Assembly (NCBI GenBank): GCA_038373865.1
Contig: JAXGGA010005193.1
Location: 16,433-80,432 of the forward strand
Reading direction: 5' to 3'
Length of the DNA: 64,000 nt
DNA from: Uloborus plumipes
Lineage: Eukaryota > Arthropoda > Arachnida > Araneae > Uloboridae
Shown: one piece after another, positions 23,586-36,432 of the stretch
How the letters are laid out: every line of letters begins with the position of its first letter
How positions within the stretch are numbered: position 1 is the first letter of the stretch
Made by a program: the position numbers and the translations under genes
Notes under the pieces: model-generated
What the model was told of the DNA's origin: nothing
The model's input: only the letters and a program-made list of their open reading frames with translations
The model's database searches: none

Positions 23586-25922
23586 AAATTAATGAGGATA
23601 ATAATAATTATAATAATAATAATAAAATTAAACTGGCCGTGGTATCAAATTGAGAGAAACGTTGCTGATGACAGTAGAACCCAATGACCTATCTTTCGAA
23701 TGCTAGGTTTATAAAGTTAATAATGCATTACTAGAAACATTAATTAAGTAATTCATTGTAAAACTATATGACTCACCCTAGTAGTGATAAAATGCATGGT
23801 TAAATGTTAAAAACAAATAACTATTTTCGCAACTAAACATTAAAAGAAAAAAAAACAGTATGCAAGTGTTACAGAAATAGCAGCGCAGGTTAAAAAATCG
23901 TCCAATTGTTACTATATGATGACATAGTTGCACTTGTTTACCTGATTTAATTCATTTAAAAAATAAAATGGAGTTGGAAGAAATTTACAGATCAGTTGTT
24001 GTCAAAAATTTATCGCCGAGTTCTGAAATCAGCCACTTTAAAATTTTAGGTTTCACCAGTCACATTCTTTTATTATTTCCTTAGACCTTGTTAAAAGAAG
24101 CTTTCTCTAATAAAAACATCTTTTTCGTCTAAGACTGAAAAAAGTGTTGAAACTCTGAATGGCAAAGCACTTTTTAGTCATTAAAAAAATTGTTTAGCAA
24201 TTTAGGAGATAAATATTCAAAAAAGTATCCCCATTCAAAAACCAAAAGATATCTACCCTTTTACTGAATTATTACGAAATACGATAAAACGCAATGAAGA
24301 ATTGGAAATAATCGTCATTCAATCTTTTATAAGGCAGTTAAGACGGTTCCAATGTCGTTAGGCCATCTGTTGCGGATATCGTCCAGAAATCATCGGGAGG
24401 GTACTTGTGCCCAAACACAGAAAGTAGTTAGAGGATCTTCAAGATCACGTTTCGCCCAATGGGAAGTCATAAGAAACCTGAATGCGGGAGTCTTCGGAGG
24501 AAGAGTACCATCGAATGTCTTTCTGGAGGAGTTTCATTTCGTGATTTTCACTTTTGCTAGATGAAAATGACTACCCAACAACAATGATGTTTCTGCTCAT
24601 TGAAATTAATGACGTGGGGCACAAATAAAAAAGCAATGTGGGGAGTAGCTCTCAAAATCTTTAGTTTGTTAAAGAAATCTTTTTAACGGGATGTGAAAAG
24701 TGAAGTGCCATTTTGACAAACGTTGAAGGAAAAAAGAAAAGAAAATAAGGAGTCAACATAAAAAGTGCACAAAATAATGTGTGCATTCAACACTTCACTT
24801 AGCATTTTAATACATTTTTTGTTAAAAAACGTAATTTTCTTTTTTATACCATGAATGATAAAAATATGAAGATTATTTTTACTTATATTTTATAATTATT
24901 TATTCGTCCTTCTAATACGTAGTTCTTTAAGGAATGGATATACCTCAATAACTTAGCTTTTCGGGCATGTTTGAACATGAAATTAGGAAAAACATGATGT
25001 CTCAATTTCTATTAAGCTCAAGAGAAATGTCTCAGTTTTCAGTCACTTGAAAATGGACCCCTTTTTTAAGCAATCACTATTGCTTACTGTTTTTGCTTAT
25101 GTGAAGTTTATGTCCTACTTTTACGCTACAGATGACCTAACGTACTTCCACGTCCGGCTATCTGCTACGAGTATCGTCCAGAAAGAATCGGACCGACCTA
25201 AAAAAACACATGCATACTATAAACGATTTTACAAACACGTCTTTAAATAAACATACCTGAAACAGGACTAAAACTTGTAACTCTGGACAGCATTTAAAGT
25301 TATCAACTATGTCTTGCGGGAGAGCTAGTATTATAAATGGTGTTCTGCTAACAGAAAATTGACAATTAATTCAATTCATGCAAAAAAAAAAAAAAAAGGA
25401 AGAAAGGAAACCTCTAAAAACTTAACCCGAAGGAAAAAAAAAAACCTTCGGGAAAGCAAGTTAGTTTTCAAGAATGTCTGATTTTTCACGAATTTCATCA
25501 CAGTCTATTTTGAAGGGAATTTCAGATTTAAACACAAGCTGGCTATTATTTAAAAAAAAAAAAAAGGTTGACAACCAAGCAGTTGCTCTTGCCTTTTAAT
25601 GTGGATTAGTTTCCACTCCTCTCGAGAGATGTCGTTCGTTAAAATTATTTTTTTAACAACTTTCTAGAGAGCGCTGGTTGACAATTGCTCTAGCCTCGCG
25701 AGTCTTTCCTCTTGCTACATGGCTCAGATCACGAAATGGTTTTCGTGTTTTTCTTTGATATTCAGGTATATAATTTGTTTTGTAAGATTTTTCTTTTAAC
25801 TTTTGTCTTCCTTATTTCTGCATTGTTAGTATTTGTTCTTCATTTGTGGTTGCTGTTTGTATCTTTATTATTATAGTGTACCTCAGGCATTTAACTAAGC
25901 ACCTGATTGAAACCATAGTATA
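23586..25922. other. No gene; AAT microsatellite and a GC hairpin
   Basis: Contains an (AAT)n run at 23598-23625 and a perfect 8-bp hairpin CCCGAAGG / CCTTCGGG with a poly-A loop near 25427-25453. TATCGTCCAGAAA occurs in two related segments (24378 and 25173), perhaps a weak dispersed repeat. No gene recognised. Confidence 0.5.
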
Positions 25923-26391
25923 TCTATATAGGGTATTGTTTTCTTATTCTTTTGATTTTTTTTCCTATGTAATGTTTCAAATGAGTCAAACTTTCTTTTT
26001 TTTTTAAAACTGATTTAAGATAGTTACTAATATAAGTAAATGATACTATTCGTCATATTTTTGTAACGTTTTTACTATTGTGTATCATTGGTACTAAACA
26101 CATAATTCAATTGCATGGTATTTTTAATGTGTTTTTAACGTTTTTTATTTTTTTAACGTTTTTTTCCTTATGTAGCACATACATACGTTGGCTTCAAATG
26201 AGTCAAACTTTTTTTTATTACTTGCATATAGTTACTAATATGAATAAATATTTTGAGTTGTCTTGGTTTAGTACAACATGGGTACTTATCTAAACACATA
26301 ATAAAAGTGCGTGGTATATTTACATTGGGTATTGTGTTGAATAGTACATTTATACAGAGGTAGCACGTGCAACGCCGGGCTAAGCAGCTAG
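25923..26391 (+). mobile_element. Short non-autonomous Helitron
   Basis: The right end AACGCCGGGCTAAGCAGCTAG followed by T is the Helitron 3' type (GC-rich segment, then CTAG). A matching 5' start, A|TCTATATAGGG, lies at 25922/25923, so the pair fits insertion between A and T. The interior holds two diverged copies of about 200 bp sharing CAAATGAGTCAAACTTT and TAGTTACTAATAT. The 5' boundary is less certain than the 3' end. Confidence 0.5.
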
Positions 26392-26538
26392 TAAAATATT
26401 AACTCATTGTAGGATTTAAAACCACAGTCGTACTGTTGCATTAAAACCAGAAAAGAAAATGTTTATTTTAACAGGGTAATTTAATATAATAAATAATATT
26501 TCTTAAAGGCGATTTTTTAAGCATGATTTCAATTTCTT

Positions 26539-27898
26539 TTAAGAGCAAGAATCTGAGAGAGTGTCACGCCTGTGATTCATGACCTCTCAGATTTTCTCCC
26601 AAAAATTACCAAATGTTTATTATCTTATTGAAAGACAAAATCCAGAATGTTTTGCTCTAAAGTTGAGTTGTTTAGTTTTTATGGACCCCTAAAGATGAAG
26701 GTGCGGCATCAAAAATTAAGCGGATTTTCAAGACATGGAAGTTACCGTGAGCCAAAACTCTTACCAGGAACTGTTTAACTCCAATTTTCTTTTTGTATAT
26801 GGAATATAGAAGGTTGAAACTTTACAAAATGAATGTTAAATTTGTGGTAAGTTGTTGCCGTAAGGTCAGTGAAGGCCCTCAAAGCAAGGCATTTTTGACG
26901 TTTTTTAGCGTTTTTGAGGTCCAAAAACAGCTTGTACATTTCAGGTTGCACGGCAAAAGTAGTGTCGTTTGAAAGACTAGTGTAAGCACTTTAAAATAAT
27001 GTATCAATAACCGAGGAAAGTTCAATGTTCTTTTAGTTGCGTGAGGCCGAAATATGAAAAATGTCATATTTTACCGATATTCAAACGGTCATAACTTCCT
27101 CTGCCAACAACATATTGGAATATTTTTTTTTGCCAATGTCATACTCTATTCTTTGTCTTAACAGAACAGTTTGAGGCGAAATGTGAAAATTTTTTTTACA
27201 AAAAATTTTTTGTAAAAAAAATTTTCACATTTCGCCTCAAAGGTCTCAACTGTTCTGTTAAGACAAAGAATAGAGTATGACATTGGCAAAAAAAATTCCA
27301 ATATGTTGTTGGCAGAGGAAGTTATGACCGGTTGAATATCGGTAAAATATGACATTTTTCATATTTCGGCCTCACGCAACTAAAAGAACATTGAACTTTC
27401 CTCGGTTATTGATACATTATTTTAAAGTGCTTACACTAGTCTTTCAAACGACACTACTTTTGCCGTGCAACCTGAAATGTACAAGCTGTTTTTGGACCTC
27501 AAAAACGCTAAAAAACGTCAAAAATGCCTTGTTTTGAGGGCCTTCACTGACCTTACGGCAACAACTTACCACAAATTTAACATTCATTTTGTAAAGTTTC
27601 AACCTTCTATATTCCATATACAAAAAGAAAATTGGAGTTAAACAGTTCCTGGTAAGAGTTTTGGCTCACGGCAACTTCCATGTCTTGAAAATCCGCTTAA
27701 TTTTTAATGCCGCACCTTCATCTTTAGGGGTCCATAAAAACTAAACAACTCAACTTTAGAGCAAAACATTCTGGATTTGGTCTTTCAATAAGATAATAAA
27801 CATATGGTAATTTTTGGGAGAAAATCTGAGAGGTCATGAATCACCTCATAATGCTAGGCGTGACAGTTTCTCAGATTCTTGCTCTTAATCAGCAAAGA
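26539..27898. mobile_element. 1.36-kb near-perfect palindrome flanked by TTAA
   Basis: Two arms of about 670 and 690 bp are almost exact inverses and meet with no spacer at ACAAAAAATTTTTTGT (centre 27205/27206). The ends are TTAAGAGCAAGAATCTGAGA and its inverse. Both arms encode the same 62-residue chance ORF in opposite directions, which confirms arm identity. TTAA at both ends suggests a piggyBac-type foldback MITE. No transposase. Confidence 0.88.
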
Positions 27899-28906
27899 GA
27901 AAAATTCACTTAGTGCCTGTTCTGCAAAACATTACCGTTAAAAATCGAATTTTTTAACCACTGTTGTAAAGCGCGAATGCTTCGCGTCTGTCAACTAGTC
28001 ATTATTTTTATTATTATTTTAAGTTTTTTTATTTATTGTTTTAGCTTTGCATTTCAGAATGAACCGCAATTATGACACAGTAAATAATGACATCAAATTC
28101 AAAGCTTGAAAAAGCACCTATTTAGTACTTATCGAAAGTTCTACAACTTATTCCTGTCAGTGGTTTTATTTAGCAGAAATATTTTGCCTCAAAAAGTGTA
28201 CTGTATTTTATTTAATTTAAATAAAATGTTATTCTTGTCAACGTAAGCAATAATGTAAAAACTACTGACGCATTTTAGCAACATTGTTCGTTAAAACTTC
28301 ATTTTTGTTGAATGATAATGATAATAATAAATTCGCGCTTTAAAAGCAAGTATTAAGATGCTTTTCCAACCAGAAATAATTATAAATAACGCACGTAAAA
28401 AATAAACTGATGGCATTATGATAGTTTTAATTTGTTAGTATTACAAATTAACTGAAAAAAATATTCGTAAAGGATAATGCAAATACAAAGTAGGAAAAAT
28501 GAAAAAAAAAAAAAACCCTTACCGAATTTTCAAACTATAAATTTTTGAGTAGAAATTCCTAATATCTTGCTTTCAGTTTTTAATGCATGGGGAAATCTTT
28601 ATCACAATATAGAAATCGTAAAATCAATACTTCGTTTCAAAGTAGTTGCACCAGTAAGTACATTGGCATTTAAAAAGTGTCTCTAAAAATGAAAATCCCC
28701 TTTATCATGTATTTAGTACTGTTCCACAAGTACTTTAAAGAATAAAGTAATGACATACATTGCGTTGATAATCTCCATCTCTCTCCGTCATTTTTTTTTT
28801 AAACCTTTATTAAAATATGATTTTGCCTTCTGTTTCGACATATCAAGGCAAAAAATCACTACACGTCTTCCCTAAGAGTAATATAATTGTTTTTGAGGGT
28901 TCGGGG
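27899..28906. other. No recognised feature
   Basis: AT-rich spacer between two inverted-repeat elements, with A and T runs near 28502 and 28792. Confidence 0.55.
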
Positions 28907-31292
28907 TGAAAATGTCGCGGCCGAAATGTCTCGGGCCAAAATGTCGCCGAGCCAACATGTCGCAGGTCAAAATGTCGCCGTGCCAACATGTCGCGAACCA
29001 AAATGATGCGGGTCAAAATGTCGCCGGTTCAAAATGTCGCGGGCCAAAATATCGCCGGGCCTAAATGTCGTCGGTCAAAAATGTCGCCTGCCTAAAATGT
29101 CGCCGGTCCAAAATGTCGCCGGTCCGAAATGTCGCCGGTCCCAAATGTCGCTAAGTGCATATTACAGATTTAATGTAGCCAGTAATTCACAAATTCAATG
29201 AAGCTTAATTATGTAGCTCAATTTTACTAATGAGTTTATCACGATATGATAAACACACCTGCTTAGTAACTTTTTTCTTACGTAGCAGCTTAGAAAATTA
29301 GCTTCATTTATTAACAAAAATGTACCTCAATTGATTTGTTCTAAAGCTTAAATTATTTCAGTACCGAAATAATAACATAGTTTTTTCAGGGCTGTACTTA
29401 GGACCCAGGGACGCTAATTTCTTCCTTTTTACTACGCGTCTATTAGTTTCACATGTGGGTTTGTTTGATTTTTTGTTTATTCGTTTGTATGTATGTAACT
29501 CTGAGTCAAAGATAAAATTCATGTTCTTTACAAACGTAAAAGTAATATGTTTAATGCCATTATTATTACTAAAGGCTAAACTATATTGCATGTTGACGTG
29601 CAATAAGTGCATTTGCCATTAGTTCTGAGTTGGGCATCGATCGTCCACAGAATGCATATTATAAGTGCATGTAAACTTAGCGGATATTCAACAGTTTTCA
29701 AAATCTTCTTTTGAATTTGATATACTCTAAAAGCGTATTTTTTAGTTTTTTAAAACTATATTTAGGATTATTTCTTTTTTTTTCACGCAAAGAAATTATA
29801 CAAATAAATTTGCTGTAAAGGTTTTTTTTTTCCTTTGCAAAAACGGAATACCGTTTAATCACCGCGTAGCCGGCAATTTCCTTCTGGAACATTTTCTTTA
29901 TTCGTAGGTTGGGGACGTTTGAAATCAAATTAGGAACGCATTGAAAAACAGAACAGGGCACACTCGTTCATGGATTTATTGCTTTCTTTGTAACATTTCA
30001 AGAGGAAAAATGGTATCATATTCAACTCTACTTTTAAATACTGATTGTAACAAAGGTACAGTGCCATGTCTGAGCTGATTATCGCCAGAAATGAATAAGC
30101 ATCTCGCCCTTTAAGACCATTCTACAAACAAAATTTTTTCTGAATACTTGCATTACTTCTCGATATTCATCACTCACAAATAATGAAAAATAAAAAGTTC
30201 AATTGCTCTGCTTCCTCGATGCTGTGGCGTATCTTCTGAAGGCTTCCTATGTGCCAATTTTTTATTTGATTTCGTCTGAACCTTCATCAGACATAGTGAC
30301 CACGCTATGCTGAAAACGTTCCTTGTATGTAAAAACTCCATTGGAAGAACTAGCGGCAAAAACCAATCAGAACTGAATCACATATTGGTACATGTATGTT
30401 CCAAATTTCATTCTAATTCATGCAGTGAGTTTTGAGGTAGAGTCTCCCCCAAAAAATGGGTCACCATATACACATTTACATATTTTCCTTTAAAAAAATA
30501 AACGGTAAAATTAAATTCAGCACACGTCAGAACGTGTAAATTCTTCCAAACTGACAATTTTTCACTGATTCAATACTTTATTTTACACATTATATGTAGA
30601 AGAAAATAAAAACACCTCTATTATTAAATAATATAAGACCTTTCCATCATGTAAGACATTTTAACAAAAACCAAGTTTCAAACATTGTATATCTGTCTCA
30701 TTTCACTGTTCTTCAACATCTTTTTAACACTTAAATTTTCTTTTCGATATCAATTAAACTTGGCTTGGACTGTTAATCTATTCGTTTTTAAGTTGGTAGA
30801 TAGCGAGTCACGGTGAAATAAGCTATTGTAAATAAAGAACGTATACGCTTACTTGAAAACTATTTGCTTCTTGGAAAACGCTCGAAACAGTTACAAGCAG
30901 AAAGGGTAAATTTTCTTTAGTATTTTTCAAAAATTTTAGTCCATACTATCGTTAACGCACACGTTCATCAACAGCAATTAACAATCTTTTGCTAATTTGG
31001 TGATAAAAGCCTTTTCGTATGTTTAATTTTTGTTACAAACTGTATCAAAATATCGGACCTTCTACATTTTTGTCCGATGACATTTCGGCCCGCGGCATTT
31101 TTGACCGGCGACATTTTGGACACGCGACATTTTGAACACGCGATATTTTGAACCGGCGACATTTTGAACCAACGACATTTTGGCCCGCGACATTTTGGGC
31201 AGGCGACATTTTTGCCAGCGACATTTTGGGCAGGCGACATTTCGGCCCGCGACATGTTGGCAGCAACATTTTATCCCGCGACATTTTGGGCG
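28907..31292. mobile_element. Element bounded by inverted ~18-bp minisatellites
   Basis: The left array (28907-29152) is about 14 units of the type CCAAAATGTCGCCGGT. The right array (about 31054-31292) is about 13 units of the inverse type GGCGACATTTTGG. The opposed arrays act as variable-length terminal inverted repeats around 1.9 kb of AT-rich interior with no recognised protein. The two short ORFs reading MSPAQNV-like repeats in the right array are translations of the satellite. The mobilising enzyme is unknown. Confidence 0.7.
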
Positions 31293-33036
31293 TATACCGT
31301 TTTTGAGATTTAAAATATATTAGAACTTTGAAGCTGTTCCGATTTGGATATTTTACATTATGCGTAATTAATAGTTTTAGCTATTGATTTTATGGCTTAA
31401 AATTAAGTACATATTTTTTCTGTTAAAATGACATCAAAAATTGCTTACATGCGAATCTGTTTTGAAAAATACTATTACAGTTTACTTTTTCTCTCATATA
31501 CTGTGTCCAATTCAAGACGTATACATTTTGCGCATACACATAACTTTTAATGAACGAAAATTGAAACACAAAAATATTTGCACAGTAAATTATTCTTACC
31601 TTATCACACATTAAAAAAATAAACTTTTTGTACATTTTGTCGTATTTGTTTAAGATGCACAGTGCTTTCTACTTCAGTTTTTCTATTGTTCGAGGAACTA
31701 TAAAAAACGTTTGGTCCTCTTACATGCATGCAAAACAAAGTCAGCAACTCAGCAAAAATAAAACTGGAGTACTAATTTCTGAAATCATACATCTCCAATT
31801 CCTTAACATTTAGTTAAATAATTAGATTACATATCACAAAGAATAAATTTATATACAAATGGTTTGGAAATGTTTCAAAAACATAGGGTAAGTTAGGTTT
31901 GACTACAGCAGTAATGGAAGAAGTGAGCATGTTTCTTTGAAAAAAATAATTGTAAAATATTTGTCTATGGAAAGTATTTACGCTGTTTGCTTTTTATTAG
32001 GAAATGGGGAAATATCTAATCACTAAAAGTACTGCTTAACGAGTAATTCAATAACTTTAATGCTCCAAAATCCTAAATGAAATCTCTTTTTTTTTTCTTT
32101 AACCAGTACTCTAAATTATAGTTTTAATGTAAGACTAGCAAATAAAAAATGTTTTTCCCTTCCAACGATTATTTTAATAACATTAGTGAACTTTCCTGCC
32201 TCATATAAATACAAGCAAATTATGCGGTTGATAATAAAAGTTCTGGGAATAATAATAAAAAAAAATAGACGCATCTTAATCGATGAACTTAAGTATACGG
32301 CTGAAATGCTCACTTTAATGTGCTTTTTAAAATTAAGTTTACATTTTGGATTATTTAATCCGATGCTTATTATTACAAGTATTCCTTGTGCTTTAAAATC
32401 GGCCGATTTTTTTGTTTTCCCCTATCTCTTTATAATCTAAACCGATCCGTTAGAATTCTTTTAAAAGATAAAGAGGAAGTCTACTACTCTATTTACTTTC
32501 AGACAGCAATATAGGCTTTGCTTTTAATTAAAAACTTTATTGCATTTGCAGGAAAAAAATATTTTACGGATATACTTTTGCAGTCGTTACTTTGTTCAAC
32601 GGTAATGCAGCGCTAAATCACTCTTCAATTATAGCAAAGAAGACTTGGGTTTCGTTTTTTCATAGAAGAGCTCTAAGCTCACACTTTCGCAAAATTTCAA
32701 TTAGTTGCCAAGTCCGCTAGTTAGAATATCTATTAAAAGAATATCCGGAGAAATGTAAATAAAATGTTTTATTTGTAATAACCCTGTATATTGGTATATC
32801 CTGCTTATTAGAATAATTTTTCGTGACAACTTAGTTATTCCTGTAGTACACTGTACAAAACTTTTGAAAAACCAAACGAGATATTTAAATTATCCTTTTT
32901 TATTGAAGAATTTTCATAAGAGTTGCTATATCACAACATATTCATCCAATTTTATTTTTTTACTTATTTCAGTTTTCAAAATTGTTCCCTAAACACAATT
33001 CTCCAATGTTATGCTAAAATCTTTCGGAAAAAAATC
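31293..33036. other. No recognised feature
   Basis: AT-rich sequence; short ORFs are low-complexity and show no domain. Confidence 0.55.
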
Positions 33037-33083
33037 GCAACACCCTATTATTTCATATTTCCTATTCTTCTCCCAGTTACAGC

Positions 33084-33200
33084 ATGCCTGGGAAAAAGAC
33101 ACAGGTGCCATTCGAGTACGTTTCTGAGTTATGCCGACAGAAAATCTTCGCTTACTCATATTGTGGATTATCCTTCCGAGATTTCAGTCAGAGATTCTGA
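33084..33200 (+). pseudogene. N-terminal relic of a Tc1-like transposase
   Basis: The ATG at 33084 opens MPGKKTQVPFEYVSEL followed by IFAYSYCGLSFRDFSQRF and a stop at 33198. The first helix-turn-helix of many Tc1 transposases has the same form (a basic start, FE..., then GLSFREI). The catalytic core is not readable downstream. AAAATCGCAACACC at about 33032-33045 resembles the terminus of the decayed element at 14255-16318, so this may be a severely truncated relative of it. Confidence 0.45.
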
Positions 33201-33489
33201 CATGACCAAGTTCTAATTGGTTTATATGGGAGAAAATGACTGATTGATATGAGCCACTGCAAAAGAGCTGGATGCAACACTTTAGGGAAAGACACAGGCA
33301 CATTTTGCAAATGTCACTGAAGGAGCGTCGTGCCACATCTACAAGCATATCGTAATGTATAAAATCTGCAGAACAATAATAGTTGTTCGCAAAAAAAAAA
33401 AAAAAATGTAGAGTGTTCCTCTGGTAAGTTTACTTCTGACATGAGCAATATTTTTTAATCTTCATGTAATAGGAAACGGTCGTTTTGGC

Positions 33490-33600
33490 AGGCCTGTCAT
33501 TCAGGAGGGTCAGGGAGTGTCAATTGCCCCCCCCCCTGACTTTGAGAAATTAATGTATTAACGCTTTTGCTCTTAGCACGGCAGTGTTGTCCTAATAATT
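33490..33600. repeat. Dispersed repeat, copy B
   Basis: A C-tract (near 33522-33534) followed by CTTTGAGAAATTAATGTATT matches copy A at 18363-18560. It continues into CTTTTGCTCTTAGCACGGCAG, which resembles the right end of the MITE at 43717-43974. Confidence 0.4.
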
Positions 33601-33677
33601 TTGCCCATGTCACATCGATGTCTAAATTCAAACTTCATGCTATAAACATATGATTAAAATATATTTCCCTAAGTCAT

Positions 33678-35650
33678 AAAAGTTGCTTCACTTCCCGATG
33701 AAAATAAGTCGATACATGGTAATTTTTCCTTTGTCCTTTCAAGTTTGACCATTAGTGTATTTATTTCTTCTGCCGTAAAACATACAAGTCTACGGAAATC
33801 ATGCCACATCATTCTTGTACTGTGATACAATGCATCTTTCGCATATTTCTGCTTTATAAAAGTCACTAGCGGTACCCGCACGGCTTTGCCCGTGGTATAA
33901 AATTAAAAGTTAATTTGTAAAATAATTGATGTAGCAGAAAAAATGCTCTATTTGAGTTGTAATTTAACTATAATTCCTTCAAAGTATGATATAAAAATCT
34001 GGTATGGACCCCACGCTACTTAATTTTACGTGCAAATTTCTCAGTAGATGCCTTAAGTACTAAAATAGTGCTTGGAGTGAGCAAGATAACAGTTCAAACA
34101 TTTATATCCCTAGTTTGCCACAAAACAATGCAAAAAAAAAATGTTTTACATTGATTAATATCCTAAATATCGCCGATTTTAACATCATTCAGTGGATTTT
34201 TCGCAAAATATCGCCAATAGCGCCAAATTGAGTCCAAATAAAAAAAAATATTTTTTTTTCGCCAACTTGGCGATATGTCGCCAAATTGGCGGCAAATACT
34301 TGACGACCAAAAGCTTGGCGATACATTGCCAAGTGGTCGCGCCGATTCATATCACTTTTGTCTGCATTGAAATGAACACTGATTTACTCCATAAAAGGTG
34401 TAAAACACCCCCTTGAAACATTCGAATGCAACCCCAAGGGGAGATACACAAAAATAAGCCAAAAGAGAAAATAAGAACAATTTTGTTGCTCACAGAAACC
34501 AACAGGAATCTTACCAAAGTTTAAAAGAAGAAGAAATTTTTCTTTCCGAGCTTTAAAAACAAAACAATACATTTTCCGAAATGAAACACTTTAAAAAGAA
34601 CGATGCAATAACGCAATTGATACGATATTTGGTTAATCTGTGCTTTAGGTACCCTTTTCTCGCTAAATGGGCAATAAGCGCGCCAAGCGTGGTAACCCCA
34701 GCTACTTTGCGTAGTTTCTCTCGGAGCTTTCAATTCCGCGAGACAAGCAAAAACGCGCCAAGTAAGGTCCCAAAGCATTTTCACCGGGAAAAAGACAGGG
34801 TTGCCAGAGAATTTAAACAAAAAAATACTACGCCTCCTCTAAAAAAAATATTACAAAATACTACTGTTTCCAAACGTTGCCAAAATCAATGTTGCTGAAC
34901 TGCGAAATCAATGAAAATGAAAAAAAAAAAAAATCCGCCAAATCTCTTAATTAAGTCATTAGTCTATTGGAAACAGGGTTGCCGGAAAAATACTAAGCTC
35001 CTTATTTGGGCCGAAAAAATATTACCGTAGTATCAAAAATACTACGTCTGGCAACGCTGGAAAAAGAACGAAACAAAAATAGGTATGAACACGTAACCAT
35101 GGTAACAACATGAAAAGTTGCTTTCTGTTGATAAAATAATTCATTTCATCTCTCTTTTCAAACAAATTTTATTCTCGAGCTGAACCATTTTAGAATCGTT
35201 TGGCTTGCTTTACTGAAGGTAAGCCTTGTATTCTGGGATTCTAAAAACAATTGTTACAGCTCTCCTGATGATCGTTGAAACTTCGAAAAAACTTAATTTT
35301 GTGCAGAAAATTTCAAGCTTTCGAATGACATAAGACTTGAAAATGTGTATGAAATATTTCTTCCCTATTTTATCGAATTTCCGCTAAGAATTCGAATAGA
35401 AAAAGAACGAAATGGAATTTTTAATTAATCGCTTCGAGGTGCAAAACTACATGCTACAAACTAATTTTGTGCCAAGTGGCGTGAAAACCGACCGAACGGT
35501 TTTGGCGCTACGCGCGTAACAGCAGACAGAAAGAAGGAAGGAAGGAAGGAAAGAAGGACAGACAGACCCATCTTCAGCTTTATTATTAGTAGAGATTACG
35601 TAAATTACCGCTTCCTTATTGACGCTTGAAATAAGAAGCAAGTCTATCAA
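33678..35650 (-). pseudogene. Open frame split by a Helitron, unknown protein
   Basis: On the minus strand a frame containing VNKEAVIYV (about 35600-35625) reaches the Helitron insertion point. The sequence on the other side (33865 downward) continues in the same frame with FIKQKYAKDALYHSTRMMW, DFRRLVCFTAEEIN and a charged tail ending in a stop near 33678. A TTATTTCAAG acceptor-like site lies just upstream (about 35630-35640), and GTGAAG could be a donor before the stop. The composition is protein-like but I recognise no family. It may be a host exon or part of an older element's gene; either way the 1.7-kb insertion would disrupt it unless spliced out. Confidence 0.35.
33866..35595 (-). mobile_element. 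Non-autonomous Helitron (1.73 kb)
   Basis: Read on the minus strand the element begins TCTCTACTAATAATAAAGC at 35595 and ends with the hairpin CACGG-GCAAAG-CCGTG followed by GGGTACCGCTAG at 33866. Flanking bases are A (33865) and T (35596) on the plus strand, the exact Helitron A|T target. There is no Rep/helicase ORF. The interior includes a cluster of CGCCAA/TTGGCG motifs (34200-34350) and a GAAG microsatellite near 35530-35555. Confidence 0.8.
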
Positions 35651-36432
35651 CATTATACAATAATCGAATCGATTTTTGATTTTCTTGTTCTTTTAAATGC
35701 ATTTAAAGTTTTAAAAGATGAAACTTTCGATCTACTTTTTATCAGTTTCCTTACGGTCGATGTAGATGGTTTATCGTGAAATTCAAGAACGATAGACTAA
35801 CCGTTAGTAATAATACATTCTAGACTAGACTGTCTAAATCACAAGGCGATTCATCTGTCAAAGTGTCTCGTTTTTGTTTAAAAAATATTGTATTTCCTTG
35901 GACAATTCTTAGTATCCTTTGAAAGCATTGCGAAATATCGTAACTATTGATTGCATTGGTGTTTTCCTTTCGCGTTTTTGTTTTTTGCAAAAGTTATGTT
36001 TTTGCTGGAAAGGTTTTGATGCATTACACTAACAAGATCATGTATTTGAAAGAAAGTTCTTACCAAAAATTTTCTGTACATTCCAAAAATGTACAACTGC
36101 ACATACAATGCACATGATACTTAACATATTTCGTAACTGCTGCAAAACGGTAATTTTATCTTGCACGTATCACACGTGTATCTGTGATTTTTTAATTAAA
36201 GAAATCATCATTACCTATTACTTTTTCATGCAATAAATGAACCTTCACGTACTTGAACAAAATGGCTACTTCTTCGTGGAATAGATCTAACACAATTTCT
36301 TTCGTATCTATTTATTTTATTACATCTCAACAAATAAACATGTTTCATTTAAATTGAAACTTTAACTTTCAAAATTTGCAACTTGTTTCATCGTTGCTAA
36401 TTAACTGAGCAAAAAATTAACTTATTCATCAA
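35651..36432. other. No recognised feature
   Basis: AT-rich; no coding, RNA or repeat boundary recognised. Confidence 0.5.

Noticed and set aside
25427..25453. Hairpin plus A/T run as a bacterial-type terminator
   Set aside because: The context is eukaryotic repeat DNA; the hairpin loop itself is the A run.
26879..27537. Identical 62-residue ORFs on opposite strands (MTFFIFRPHATKRTL...)
   Set aside because: They arise from the two arms of the palindrome; there is no domain, and no selection can be inferred.
29698..29961. THAP-like start (MPCSVFQC) on the minus strand
   Set aside because: Only the first residues resemble THAP; the conserved later Cys/His, Trp and AVPTIF-type positions are absent.
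30270..30300. Minus-strand CTGATGA...GACGAAA as a hammerhead
   Set aside because: No stem II pairing between the two core segments and no stem I.
31045..31284. Two overlapping minus-strand ORFs with repeated MSPAQNV/CRGPKC-like residues
   Set aside because: They are translations of the right-hand 18-bp minisatellite array, not a protein gene.
34521..34898. Overlapping ~100-codon ORFs on both strands inside the Helitron
   Set aside because: Neither matches a known domain; the block is merely GC-richer with inverted GCGCCAAG motifs, so open frames on both strands are expected by chance.
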